NCBI GenBank assembly: GCA_031396205.1
Contig: JANNKH010000101.1
Coordinates: 1-64,000 of the forward strand
Length of the DNA: 64,000 nt
Reading direction: 5' to 3'
Source of the DNA: CAISIP01 sp031396205
GTDB lineage: Bacteria > Pseudomonadota > Gammaproteobacteria > Burkholderiales > Burkholderiaceae_C
Under the pieces are notes generated by a model. The model was given only the letters and a program-made list of their open reading frames with translations. It was not told the origin of the DNA and searched no databases. Made by a program: the position numbers and the translations under genes. Shown here piece by piece: positions 7,964 through 16,314 of the stretch. How positions within the stretch are numbered: position 1 is the first letter of the stretch; each line of letters opens with the position of its first letter.

Positions 7964-9049
7964 ATGGATCAGCCGCTCGATCTGTTTGTGCTGAGCGGCG
8001 ACCGCGCCGACTATGCGCTAGCGCTCGCGCGACGCGGGCCTGACATCGCAATTTCGCGCATGGACCTGAACGCGGGCGAAATACAGGAGTTCATCGCCTT
8101 CACGGATCGAATCGAGGGAACGACGATCGGCGCCGTCCCGCGGCCGACACAGGACGAGCTCGACGACGTTGGCCGGCGCATGTTCGACCACGTGTTTCGA
8201 GATGACGTGCTGAAGCTCTATCGACGCTCCCCCCCGGGGCTGATCAGCATCCAGATCGTCACCGACGAACAACGTATCCAGCGCATGCCGTGGGAGTTCA
8301 TCAGTCCCTACGACCGTATGCCCGTGCCGCACCAGGATCGCTGCGTGGTGCGCGTGCTGCCGATCTGCGTTGAGTCGGATCCGACGCCCGCGCAGAGCCT
8401 CAAGAACATTCGCGTGCTGCTGGTCGGTGCTGAGCCGATCAATGAGCCTGGCGTCGGGTGGAGCGACGTCGAGAAGGATCTGCGACGCAACTTCCAGTCG
8501 CTCAACGGTGTCGCCGTGCTGGAGGTGGTTGCGGGCGCGAACCGCAAGTCCCTGCTCGACGCGTTGAACAGCAGCCGCTTCGACGTCTTCCACTTTCTCG
8601 GGCACGGCACGGTGGTCGACGGCGAGGGCCAGCTGGCGCTCGTCGACATAGAGACGCAGAAGACTGATCTCATCACGGGGCGTGAACTCGCGTCAGCGCT
8701 CAGCGGCCAAATGCTAAAACTCGCGATCCTGAGCGCTTGCGAGACGGGCTCGGGCGCGGTCCAGCAGGGCTTTGGCTCGGTCGCGCGAGCGCTGTTGCAG
8801 GCGGGCATCCCGGCGGTAGTTGCCAATCAGACATCGATCCCGACGAACTCGATCGTCCCGTTCGTCAGCGCGCTCTACCGGCGCCTGATCCGCGACGGCA
8901 ATATTGACTCCGCCGTCATGGCGGGGCGCGCCGCGCTGAACATCGACCTGCGCGCCGGCATCGACCCGAAGCTCGCGGTCATTGAATGGGGCATCCCAGC
9001 GCTGTATCGGTGGCCAGGCGCGGCGCAGCTCTTTGCGCAGGGAGATTGA
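7964..9049 (+). CDS. CHAT-domain (caspase-like) protease
   Basis: Protein of 361 residues belonging to the CHAT clade of caspase-like cysteine peptidases. The catalytic pair is visible: histidine in DVFHFLGHG (H214, with H210 nearby) and cysteine C259 in ILSACETGSG. MPWEFI (108-113) is the upstream CHAT-family signature, and GFGSVARALLQAGIPAVVANQ follows as in other members. The N-terminal ~90 residues are not recognised and may be a sensor or partner-binding part. ATG 7964 has AAGGGAG in front. First gene of an operon with an orphan gene (1 base gap) and a lipase. CHAT proteases are often the trigger module of bacterial defence systems; that role here is inference. Confidence 0.9.
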   Translation: MDQPLDLFVLSGDRADYALALARRGPDIAISRMDLNAGEIQEFIAFTDRIEGTTIGAVPRPTQDELDDVGRRMFDHVFRDDVLKLYRRSPPGLISIQIVTDEQRIQRMPWEFISPYDRMPVPHQDRCVVRVLPICVESDPTPAQSLKNIRVLLVGAEPINEPGVGWSDVEKDLRRNFQSLNGVAVLEVVAGANRKSLLDALNSSRFDVFHFLGHGTVVDGEGQLALVDIETQKTDLITGRELASALSGQMLKLAILSACETGSGAVQQGFGSVARALLQAGIPAVVANQTSIPTNSIVPFVSALYRRLIRDGNIDSAVMAGRAALNIDLRAGIDPKLAVIEWGIPALYRWPGAAQLFAQGD

Positions 9050-9050
9050 C

Positions 9051-10025
9051 GTGGCAACTCCGAAAACCCCGAAGAACCCATTCACGATCATCAATCGTAA
9101 CCGCGAGGTCAACGTCAAGCGCGCGGAATTCGAGACCAATCTCGCGCAGGGCTTGAAGCGCAGCGCACCGAAGACTGCGGAAATGTTCGAGCGACTGCCG
9201 CGCCCGCTGAGGGAAGCGGCGCTGTCCAGCACGGCACCGCTTGCGCCGCTGAACTGGGTGCGTTCGCCGAGGAAGGCGATTCCCGAGCAGAGCAGGCTGC
9301 TGAGCCAGTTCGCCGCGGTGGTCAAGGTCGCCGACACGCGCGCGCGGGCGACGACGGTGGGCGTCATCGACCTGGGTGCGCGCGTCTCGGGGCTGCCCAG
9401 GATGATCGAGCGCATGAACAATGCGCAGGATCGCATGGTTTTCATCGAGGTGCAGACGCCAGTGCCTGCGGGCATGATCAAGACCGGGGCGACGCTCGTG
9501 ATTGAGTTCGAGCGCGCCCTCGGCCGGCCGCTTCGGGAGGACGAGAAACAGGATGTCGTTCGCAATATGCTGGTCAATGAGTTCATGATGTTCGCCGAGT
9601 CGGTCCGGCAGAAAAACGACCTCGATTCGCTGGTCGGCATCACGCCGGCGATGCTGGCATTTCACGAGCGGAACGACACCCACTGGAACTACTTCTCGTA
9701 TGGCAACGGCGCCTCACTGTCGGTAGTGTCCACGTTCGGATTGCGCGACTACGCGGCGCGCGCTGGCCGACCGTTCGAAGCCGCCGTCGGCATGCTGATC
9801 GTGGGCCAGCTCATCGCCGCCCGCAACCATCTCGTTTTCCACCCGGAGACGCGGGGTTGTCCACTCGATTTCAACGAGGACCGTGAAAGTCTTGTAGAGA
9901 GTATCCGCCCGATGCGCTTCGACGCCGAGTGCATCAAGGCGATCGAGGCGCGGGATCGAAACGAGGCGAAGTCGGCGCGAGAATTGATGAACGCACTGCG
10001 GCGCATGAAAGGGGAGATTAAATGA
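9051..10025 (+). CDS. Uncharacterised protein between CHAT protease and lipase
   Basis: Soluble-looking protein of 324 residues; no signal peptide or membrane helix. Start GTG 9051 lies one base after the CHAT stop with GGGAG upstream; its TGA overlaps the lipase ATG, so it is firmly in the operon. The N-terminus is basic (residues 1-45). The C-terminal third contains HWNYFSYGNGASLSVV and the segment FHPETRGCPLDFNEDRESLVESIR, which looks like a conserved core. No known fold could be assigned. Possible roles: substrate or adaptor cleaved by the CHAT protease, sensor, or immunity-like regulator of the lipase. None of these is shown by the sequence. Confidence 0.8.
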   Translation: MATPKTPKNPFTIINRNREVNVKRAEFETNLAQGLKRSAPKTAEMFERLPRPLREAALSSTAPLAPLNWVRSPRKAIPEQSRLLSQFAAVVKVADTRARATTVGVIDLGARVSGLPRMIERMNNAQDRMVFIEVQTPVPAGMIKTGATLVIEFERALGRPLREDEKQDVVRNMLVNEFMMFAESVRQKNDLDSLVGITPAMLAFHERNDTHWNYFSYGNGASLSVVSTFGLRDYAARAGRPFEAAVGMLIVGQLIAARNHLVFHPETRGCPLDFNEDRESLVESIRPMRFDAECIKAIEARDRNEAKSARELMNALRRMKGEIK

Positions 10026-11389
10026 CTGAAGTCGTGATCCTGCTGCCGGGCGTGATGGGCACGGAGCTGTTCCTGGGCGCGAAAGGTGACAAAAACAGGG
10101 AGTTGATTTGGCCGGGCGCGGTGGCCGAGTTGCTGCTGCCGTATAAGAAAATGACCCAGTTGCTCAACCCGAATCTCACGGTCGGCGATATCATCCGTAA
10201 CGTCTCGATCTCGAACCAGTATGACAGCCTAGTCGTGGCGCTCGGCACGTGCGGGTTCGTTGAGGACGGCGCGAAGCCGACGCTGGCGGTCTGTCCCTAC
10301 GACTGGCGCAAGGACAACGCACTGGCTGCCGACGGACTCGCCGAGAAGGTCACGGGCCTGCGCAAGATCCACGGCGCCGGAATGGTCATCAACCTCGTCG
10401 CGCATTCGATGGGCGGACTGGTAAGCCGATATTTCCTCGAGTCCGGCAAATATTCGGAGCTAAGCCATCCGGGCTTCGCCGACGTGCGCCGCTTAGTGAC
10501 GATCGGGACGCCGCACCGCGGTGCGCCGCTCGCGCTACATGCGGCGATGGGCCAGATCAAACGCCTGTTCCTCAGCGCGAGCCAGGTCAGGCAGGTCGCG
10601 AACGATCCGAATTTCCCCGCTCTGTACCAGCTGATGCCGCCGCCGTCAGAGCCGTTCTTGTGGGACGCGAACCTTGCCTCGCGGTTGGCGCCAAAGAGCC
10701 CGCACGACCCGGCCGTCGCGGCACAGCTGGGGTTGTCGATCGTGAACCTCGAGAGTGCCGCGGCCTTCCATGCGTCGCTCGACGTCGCCAAGCGACCGGC
10801 AGGTGTCGACTACTTCTGCTTCGTCGGTACGCGCCAGGCGACGATCAGCAATGTGCGCTTCGACTTCGCGAGTGCGACGGGATCGCTGCCGGCGCCGGTG
10901 GAGACCGAGGACGGCGGCGATGGCACCGTTCCAAGCTGGAGCGGCTCTTTTGCTGGTATGCAGCAGTTGCTCGTCGGTGGCGATCACGGCAGCCTGTACA
11001 AGCCGATCGAAGTGCTCAAGGCGCTCGCGTCGCTGCTCGGCAAAGGCGGCGTTTTGGCTGCAATGGCGGTGGGCGACGTCATCCGTCTCAGCATTCGCGA
11101 CGAGGTTGTCGTGCCCAAGCAGCTCGAGCCGCTGGTACTCTTTCTGTCAAGCCGCACGACGCTCGATGCGGAGCTGGTCGTGCGCAAGCTGACCGGCGAG
11201 GACGGAGTACCGTTGGCCATGCCAGCGGAGATTAATCGATCGCCCGTGCGTTACAACGGGCCGGCGATTGATTCAATGGCGCTCGAATTCACAGCACCGA
11301 AATACCCCGGAACATATGAGGTCGACATCGAGATCGGCGGCACGAGCGGCGCCGAGCGCAAGGTGACCTTGTTTGTTCAGAACCCATAA
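10022..11389 (+). CDS. LCAT-type alpha/beta-hydrolase lipase/acyltransferase
   Basis: Protein of 455 residues of the lecithin:cholesterol acyltransferase-like lipases. LLPGVMGTEL (7-16) is the typical N-terminal strand-loop; the nucleophile is S129 in VAHSMGG, followed by TIGTPHRGAPL; D300 in GGDGTVP and H322 in GGDHGSL complete the expected triad. Residues ~345-455 look like a beta-rich, Ig-like C-terminal domain. There is no secretion signal, so it probably acts in the cytoplasm, on the inner-membrane lipids. ATGA overlap with the preceding gene. A cytoplasmic phospholipase coupled to a caspase-like protease suggests a membrane-damaging effector (inference). Confidence 0.9.
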   Translation: MTEVVILLPGVMGTELFLGAKGDKNRELIWPGAVAELLLPYKKMTQLLNPNLTVGDIIRNVSISNQYDSLVVALGTCGFVEDGAKPTLAVCPYDWRKDNALAADGLAEKVTGLRKIHGAGMVINLVAHSMGGLVSRYFLESGKYSELSHPGFADVRRLVTIGTPHRGAPLALHAAMGQIKRLFLSASQVRQVANDPNFPALYQLMPPPSEPFLWDANLASRLAPKSPHDPAVAAQLGLSIVNLESAAAFHASLDVAKRPAGVDYFCFVGTRQATISNVRFDFASATGSLPAPVETEDGGDGTVPSWSGSFAGMQQLLVGGDHGSLYKPIEVLKALASLLGKGGVLAAMAVGDVIRLSIRDEVVVPKQLEPLVLFLSSRTTLDAELVVRKLTGEDGVPLAMPAEINRSPVRYNGPAIDSMALEFTAPKYPGTYEVDIEIGGTSGAERKVTLFVQNP

Positions 11390-11692
11390 TGCGCGCGGCA
11401 TGGAGGACGTGGCGGGGTTGAGAATGCCCGCTTTGGGTGGATCCGGCTAGTCTGGAAGGCCTGCGGCTTGGGTTTCATGGCGTTACTTTGTTCGATCGTC
11501 AGCATGTTTTTGCCGTCATTTCTATTTCAAGAGTGCCTCGTACGCCGGCCGCCATCGCTGTCGCCTTGCTGTCGACCCGCGCCATTGCCCAGAGCCCTGC
11601 ACCATTTCCATCCAAGACCGTGACGCGCCATCAGTACAACTTGCCTCTGCGGACCCTGGAATTCCATTAATAGCGGTATCATCGGCAATACC
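11390..11692. other. Intergenic region, no gene supported
   Basis: Stretch of 303 bases between the lipase and the PIN toxin gene. It has short open frames on both strands without recognisable content. Composition becomes slightly AT-richer near 11500-11530 and 11665-11690, the latter probably containing the toxin-antitoxin promoter. Confidence 0.4.
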
Positions 11693-12124
11693 GTGAGAAC
11701 ACTGCCCAAGATTGTTGTCGATACCAATGTACTGGTGTCGGCGCTGCGTTCTCGCAGAGGATGGTCGTTTGATCTTTTGACGCGCATAGGACAAGGTCAG
11801 TTCGAACACGTGGTAACGGTGCCGTTGGTGATCGAGTATGAGGACGTGTTGCGCCGCGAGGGCATGGTTCCGCTGTCCGGTGGAGCGGTGGATGATGTGC
11901 TGGATTACATCTGCGCCAGTGGACTACGCCAGCAAGTACATTTTTTGTGGCGACCGAAACTCACCGATGTCCGTGACGATATGGTGCTCGAAGCCGCGTT
12001 CAACGGGCAATGTGACGCGATCGTGACGTGGAATGTTCGCGCTTTTCGCGCGGCTGTGGATATCGGGATCGATGTCCCGAGTCCTGACCTGTTTTTGAAG
12101 CGATTGAAGGAGCAAGCACCATGA
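11693..12124 (+). CDS. PIN-domain toxin (putative ribonuclease)
   Basis: Protein of 143 residues, the usual size for the PIN-domain toxins of the COG1569 type. Acidic active-site residues are visible: D10 in VVDTNVLVSAL, a glutamate in VIEYEDVL and the aspartates in DDMVLEAA and CDAIVTWN. PIN domains cleave RNA with divalent metal. Start is GTG 11693; no strong ribosome binding site. The stop overlaps the antitoxin ATG (ATGA), so the toxin gene comes first, an order seen in this family. It sits in the accessory region next to the CHAT operon. Confidence 0.88.
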   Translation: MRTLPKIVVDTNVLVSALRSRRGWSFDLLTRIGQGQFEHVVTVPLVIEYEDVLRREGMVPLSGGAVDDVLDYICASGLRQQVHFLWRPKLTDVRDDMVLEAAFNGQCDAIVTWNVRAFRAAVDIGIDVPSPDLFLKRLKEQAP

Positions 12125-12357
12125 GCGCACTGAGTGTCCGATTGTCCGAGTCCCTGCACAAATACGCCAAGAAGTTCGCTGCCCAGGAAGGCATTTCGGT
12201 CAACCAACTCATCAGCACGGCGTTGGCCGAAAAGCTGTCGGCGCTGGCGACCGAGGATTTTCTGGAACAGCGTGCCCAGCGCGGCAGCCGCAAGAAGTTT
12301 GATGCTGCGCTGAAAAAAGTGCCCGACGTGGCAGCCGAAAAGCCGGACTACAAGTAG
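12121..12357 (+). CDS. RHH/HicB-like antitoxin
   Basis: Protein of 78 residues. The N-terminal strand SALSVRLSESLHKYAKKFAAQEGISVNQLISTALAEKL has the pattern of a ribbon-helix-helix DNA-binding domain, as in HicB/CopG-like antitoxins (strand residues 2-7, helix-turn-helix pair about 9-35). The charged C-terminal tail (45-78) would bind and block the PIN toxin. Coupled to the toxin gene by ATGA overlap. Such antitoxins usually autorepress their operon. Confidence 0.85.
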   Translation: MSALSVRLSESLHKYAKKFAAQEGISVNQLISTALAEKLSALATEDFLEQRAQRGSRKKFDAALKKVPDVAAEKPDYK

Positions 12358-12512
12358 GCTGGCTCCAGATCAGCAGTCAGGTCGGAAACAACTTCGCCAA
12401 TTTCAAGTTGCACCGGGTTCCAGTCATGTTGGCTGCGCCACCGGCGGGTCAACCCACCTTTTGCGACGACGAGCCTTGACGCAGTATTCGGATCTGTCGC
12501 GCATCGCGCGGT

Positions 12513-13214
12513 TCAGTTTTTCTGGCCCACGGCTTCCAGCGCCCGCCGCGCCGCCTGCGCAATACTGGCCGCATCGACATGGAAGAACTCGCGCAATACC
12601 GCCCGGGTGTCGCTGCGGCCGAATCCATCGGTGCCCAGGGTGTGGAACGCCCGTCCTTGCGGCATGAACGCGCGGACACTCTCTGGCACCGAGCGCACAT
12701 AGTCCGTAGCGGCAATGACCGGGCCGCGGCCGTCGGCCAGCAGTGTTGTGATGTAGCGCGTGGCCTACGCAGTGCCGTCACGCGCGAGTTCACTCCAACT
12801 CGTCACGCTGATCACGTCGGCGGCGATGCTGTCGTTCTGTAGCAGTTGCGCAGCCTTGATGACCTCGGTCAGGATGGCGCCCGAGCCCATCAGCGTGACA
12901 CGTCGCTGGCCACCGTTCGCGGTGGTGGATAAGCAGTAGGCGCCGCGCAGCACACCCTCGGCCGCACCGTCAGGCAGGCTGGGCTGGGCATAGTTCTCGT
13001 TCATCAGCGTGATGTAGCAGAAAACATCGCGCTGCTCGACCAGCATCTCGCGCATGCCGGCGTCCAGTATCACGGCCAGTTCGCCGGCGAACGCGGGGTC
13101 GTACGCCTTGCAATTGGAGATCGTCGCGGCCACCAGATGGCTGCTGCCGTCCTGGTGCTGCAGGCCTTCGCCGGCCAGCGTCGTGCGGCCCGACGTGGCG
13201 CCGAGCAGGAACCC
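12513..13214 (-). pseudogene. aceE: aceE remnant (pyruvate dehydrogenase E1, C-terminal part)
   Basis: On the minus strand the frame from 13214 down to 12513 reads as the C-terminal ~230 residues of the homodimeric pyruvate dehydrogenase E1: GFLLGATSGRTTLAGEG, HQDGSSHLVAATISNCKAYDP, DVFCYITLMNENYAQP, LMGSGAILTEVIKAA, GPVIAATDYVRSVPE and TLGTDGFGRSDTRAVLREFF. An in-frame TAG at 12765-12767, at the position after ARDGTA, interrupts it, and about 20 family residues seem missing there. The N-terminal three quarters are absent: homology stops abruptly near 13214, where an integrase remnant begins in a different frame. A non-functional copy; the working aceE must lie elsewhere. Confidence 0.88.
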
Positions 13215-13542
13215 GCATCTCCTGCAAGTGCTGTGCCCTCAGGTCGCAAATTTCGTCAAAGTGTTGATCCTTGAGTAGGTCTGCGTTGAGCTTTTCTCGC
13301 GCAGCCTGGAGCAGCTTCTGCATTTCGGTCGAGCTCATGGTGGGATTTCGCAATGCATCGAACAGTCGCTTGACAACGGCACCAAGCTCGAGCGCCAATG
13401 GTAGCGCCTGGGATCAGTCGCCAGTTTTCAGCGACTTGGTGAACTCGCGCTGACCGATCAGCTGACGCAAGCTACTTGGGATTTCGATGCGGAAGTGAAA
13501 ACGATCTCCGCGCCTCTGCAAGAATGGGTGGTGGTTGGTCAT
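13215..13542 (-). pseudogene. Tyrosine integrase remnant (N-terminal part)
   Basis: Minus-strand frame starting at ATG 13542. The segment LQRRGDRFHFRIEIPSSLRQ and then REFTKSLKTGD resembles the N-terminal arm-binding region of phage-type tyrosine recombinases (RRGxxYxFRRRVPxxLR pattern). The next codon is TGA (13414-13416) where TGG would be expected; the same frame then continues with ALELGAVVKRLFDALRNP and a helical stretch until the abrupt junction with the aceE remnant near 13214. The catalytic domain is absent. It starts about 94 bases left of the left att copy and reads away from it, as an integrase of a second, older island would. Confidence 0.75.
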
Positions 13543-13635
13543 GATTCCTGGTGCTCCGTAGCACTCTTCTGTAGCAAATTGAACAAAAACTAAAGGAATC
13601 AACGACTTACGAAATCTCCGAGTGAAGGTTTCTGG

Positions 13636-13649
13636 TGGTGGAGAGGAGG
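13636..13649. other. attL-like site: copy of tRNA-Ala 3' end
   Basis: The 14 bases TGGTGGAGAGGAGG are identical to 21431-21444, the 3' terminus of tRNA-Ala including CCA. GGATCGAACT at 13657-13666 also matches the T-arm of the tRNA (21446-21455), with six extra bases between the blocks. This marks the left end of the integrated element whose integrase starts at 13797; the right end is the intact tRNA. Confidence 0.8.
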
Positions 13650-13796
13650 TCCGCCGGGATCGAACTTTATGCCATCTCATGCCGGATCATGGATGGCGAC
13701 GATCCAGAGGAGAAGCAAAGATTATTTGATTCATCCCGTTTCAGGCTGTATCATCCAATCGCGCCCGCGTTGGTGGGTTGTTTGAGGGATTGAGAC

Positions 13797-15026
13797 ATGC
13801 CGAAGAAATCGAAGGAACTTTCTGCCCTCGAAGTGGGCCGGCTCGCGGCGCCTGGCCTGCATACCGTCGGCGGCGTTGCGGGGCTTGCAATGCAAATTCA
13901 GCCCAGTGGCGCGCGCAGCTGGGTGCTTCGGATGATGGTGGCCGGAAAGCGTCGGGAGATGGGCCTGGGTGGCTTCCCTGATGTGACACTCGCAGATGCC
14001 CGGCGGCGAGCACGCGAGGAGCGTGAGAAGGTCGACAAGGGCGTCGACCCGATCGCCGAGCGCAAGGTCGCCAGTAGCAGACTGCGTGCCGAACGCGCCA
14101 AGGCTTTCACGTTCAAACAATCGGCTCTGGCCTATATCGAGGCCCATGAATCAGGCTGGCGCAATGCCAAACACGCCGAACAGTGGCGCAATACCCTAGC
14201 CAGCACTTACCAGAGCATCGGCGAACTGCATGTGCGTGACGTAGGCCTGCCGCAAGTCATGGCGGTGCTGGAGCCAATATGGAAGTCCAAGACCGAGACG
14301 GCATCACGGCTGCGCGGACGCATCGAGTCGGTGCTGGATTGGGCCACGGCGCGTGGATATCGGGAGGGCCTGAACCCGGCCAGATGGAAAGGGCACCTCG
14401 ATCACCTGCTGCCGGCGCCAGCCAAGATCATGAAAAAGAGCCACCACAACGCCATCGCCATTGGCGACATCGCGGCATTCATGAGCGCTCTGCGGTTGCA
14501 GGAGGGTATGGGCGCCCGGGCTTTGGAGTTCGCCATTCTCACGGCGGCAAGGTCCGGTGAAGTACGGGGCGCGACCTGGAGCGAAATCGACCTTGACGCA
14601 GCCGTCTGGACGGTTCCGGGGGAGAGAATGAAGGCGGGCAAGGAACACCGCGTGCCATTGTCAGACCCCGCATTGAAACTGCTGGCGGCATTGCCCCGGT
14701 TCGCTGGCACCGAGCTTGTTTTCCCGGCGCCGCGTGGCGGTGTTCTATCCGACATGACGTTGGTGGCAGTTACACGGCGCATGGGCGTTGCTGCAGTTCC
14801 CCATGGGTTCCGTTCTACTTTCCGGGACTGGTGCGCCGAGCGAACCAACTACCCGCGAGAGGTGGCTGAGATGGCATTGGCCCACACGATCGGCGACAAG
14901 GTAGAGGCCGCATACCGCCGTGGTGACCTTTTCGACAAGCGCAAACTGATGATGGCCGATTGGGCCAAGTTCATCGACACCCCGCCAGCAACCGGCAAAG
15001 TGATCCCGATGCACAAGGCGGCATGA
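13797..15026 (+). CDS. int: P4-type tyrosine integrase of the tRNA-Ala island
   Basis: Site-specific recombinase of 409 residues. The N-terminal ~90 residues (GARSWVLRMMVAGKRREMGLGGFPDVTLADARRRA) match the DUF4102 arm-binding domain of P4-type integrases; residues ~105-190 form the core-binding domain. Catalytic residues expected for the family are seen: R252 (TAARSGEVR), K279 region, H336 and R339 (PHGFRSTFRDW), H363 (LAHTIGDKVE) and tyrosine Y373 (AAYRRGD). All present, so probably active. ATG 13797 lies about 150 bases inside the left att copy. Followed after one base by a small gene. Confidence 0.93.
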   Translation: MPKKSKELSALEVGRLAAPGLHTVGGVAGLAMQIQPSGARSWVLRMMVAGKRREMGLGGFPDVTLADARRRAREEREKVDKGVDPIAERKVASSRLRAERAKAFTFKQSALAYIEAHESGWRNAKHAEQWRNTLASTYQSIGELHVRDVGLPQVMAVLEPIWKSKTETASRLRGRIESVLDWATARGYREGLNPARWKGHLDHLLPAPAKIMKKSHHNAIAIGDIAAFMSALRLQEGMGARALEFAILTAARSGEVRGATWSEIDLDAAVWTVPGERMKAGKEHRVPLSDPALKLLAALPRFAGTELVFPAPRGGVLSDMTLVAVTRRMGVAAVPHGFRSTFRDWCAERTNYPREVAEMALAHTIGDKVEAAYRRGDLFDKRKLMMADWAKFIDTPPATGKVIPMHKAA

Positions 15027-15027
15027 A

Positions 15028-15294
15028 ATGCGGCAAGTGTTCAAAGTCTATGCAGTGTGGCGGGACGCCGGCATGCCAGAGCGGCGATTCTTGAATGAAT
15101 TTTCGACGCAAGACGAGGCTTTGCGTCTGGCCGAATGTGCGGTGGGAGGAACCGCCCAATACGCGTTTGTGCGCGGCCCGGCTGGGTGCGTCGTCGCTGT
15201 TCTTCGCCCGCCCACCTACGATCCCCAGCCCTTGAATCGCGAGGGGCTGGCGCGGCTGGCGGAATATTATTCGCAGCAACCCAGAGACAAATAA
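15028..15294 (+). CDS. Small protein coupled to integrase gene
   Basis: Protein of 88 residues, function not recognised. The ATG lies one base after the integrase TGA, so translation is probably coupled. It has a mixed alpha/beta look (QVFKVYAVWRDAG, QYAFVRGPAGCVVAVLRPP) without motifs. The position beside int would fit a directionality factor or simply a cargo gene; neither is shown. Confidence 0.6.
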   Translation: MRQVFKVYAVWRDAGMPERRFLNEFSTQDEALRLAECAVGGTAQYAFVRGPAGCVVAVLRPPTYDPQPLNREGLARLAEYYSQQPRDK

Positions 15295-15395
15295 AACCAG
15301 CAAGCCCCACGCTGGTCTATGTGGGGCAAACAAGGCGGGGCCGGAAGCTGTGGAGAGCGACCGACCCCTGACCACAATTGAAAGCGAGTTCAATC

Positions 15396-15653
15396 ATGGC
15401 TACCAAAGAGCTTACCCCCGAAGACCGGCAAGCCCGGCAAAAATTGGCGATACAGGCCACTTATCAGACAGATACGCTACTCGACATTTTCGCTCGTGAG
15501 TTCGCGCGGGACGACACTGCCTTCGAGTTAGTGGCACCGTCCCTACTGGCGCGAATGAAGGATTTGAACAGCGTGATCATGGCGGCAATTAGTGGCGACG
15601 ACGGGCACCCGACCGAGGAGATGCACGCAGTGGTCCATGGCGGTGCAGCATGA
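15396..15653 (+). CDS. Small helical protein of the island
   Basis: Protein of 85 residues beginning MATKELTPEDRQARQ. ATG 15396 is preferred to an in-frame TTG at 15378; the purine-rich AAAGCGAG (15381-15388) is the likely ribosome binding site. Predicted largely helical and acidic. Its stop overlaps the ATG of the next gene (ATGA at 15650). No homologue recognised. Confidence 0.6.
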   Translation: MATKELTPEDRQARQKLAIQATYQTDTLLDIFAREFARDDTAFELVAPSLLARMKDLNSVIMAAISGDDGHPTEEMHAVVHGGAA

Positions 15654-16252
15654 ACGCCGCCGATACCGCCAACGACGACGACACCGTCGACATCATCATC
15701 ACGCCCACCATCGAGCGCGACTACAGGCGCCGCAATGTCTTTCCCGACATGTGGTCCGGCCGCGAGGACAAGATACTGAACAGCGGTCATTTTCTGCACA
15801 AGGATGTCACATCCGGTTACGCGCAGGAGTTGCTTGACGATGCGAGGGCGCAGCGCATCTGCGCCGACACGACGCGAGGAACTATGGTGGCGTATTCGGC
15901 GCTGGGCAAGAATCTGTGGCGAGGTCTTAAAGACCTACTTGAGGCAGTCACAGTTCTCGACCCCGGCGAGGAAGCCGTGGCCGAATGGTTGAATGGTTCG
16001 GAGAGTCCGGCGCGCTATAAGGCGGGCGAGTCTGCGCTGGATCAATGGGGCGCTGTCGTGGAGATCGTCGAGGGCTATCACCTCATTAGCGTGCGGGACG
16101 AGGACGGTGTCTACCGGACCAAGGAGGGCGAGCGGTTCAGCTACCGTTTCGGGTACGCCACCAAAAAGTCGGACGGTCGGGTTTATGCGCTGTCGCCTTG
16201 GGAACTGCGCGACATCGACGGCAAGCCCCGGCATATCCGCGTGGTGAAGTGA
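15650..16252 (+). CDS. Uncharacterised island protein
   Basis: Protein of 200 residues, coupled to the previous gene by ATGA. Acidic N-terminus (residues 1-25); central SALGKNLWRGLKDLLEAVTVLDPGEEAV and the C-terminal GERFSYRFGYATKKSDGRVYALSPWELRDIDGK look like one compact alpha/beta domain. No known family identified and no membrane segment. Cargo of the tRNA-Ala element. Confidence 0.65.
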   Translation: MNAADTANDDDTVDIIITPTIERDYRRRNVFPDMWSGREDKILNSGHFLHKDVTSGYAQELLDDARAQRICADTTRGTMVAYSALGKNLWRGLKDLLEAVTVLDPGEEAVAEWLNGSESPARYKAGESALDQWGAVVEIVEGYHLISVRDEDGVYRTKEGERFSYRFGYATKKSDGRVYALSPWELRDIDGKPRHIRVVK

Positions 16253-16314
16253 CGCGGCCGCACCCCACCACCAGCCCGCCGCGTGCGGGCAATTCCATTG
16301 AGAGAGTCAACATC

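Noticed and set aside
11522..11809. Small minus-strand frame before the PIN toxin gene
   Set aside because: Overlaps the toxin gene start, no ribosome binding site and no recognisable content.
12970..13398. A 142-codon minus-strand frame as a functional gene
   Set aside because: Its first half is the integrase remnant after an in-frame stop, and its second half is the aceE remnant read in the wrong frame.
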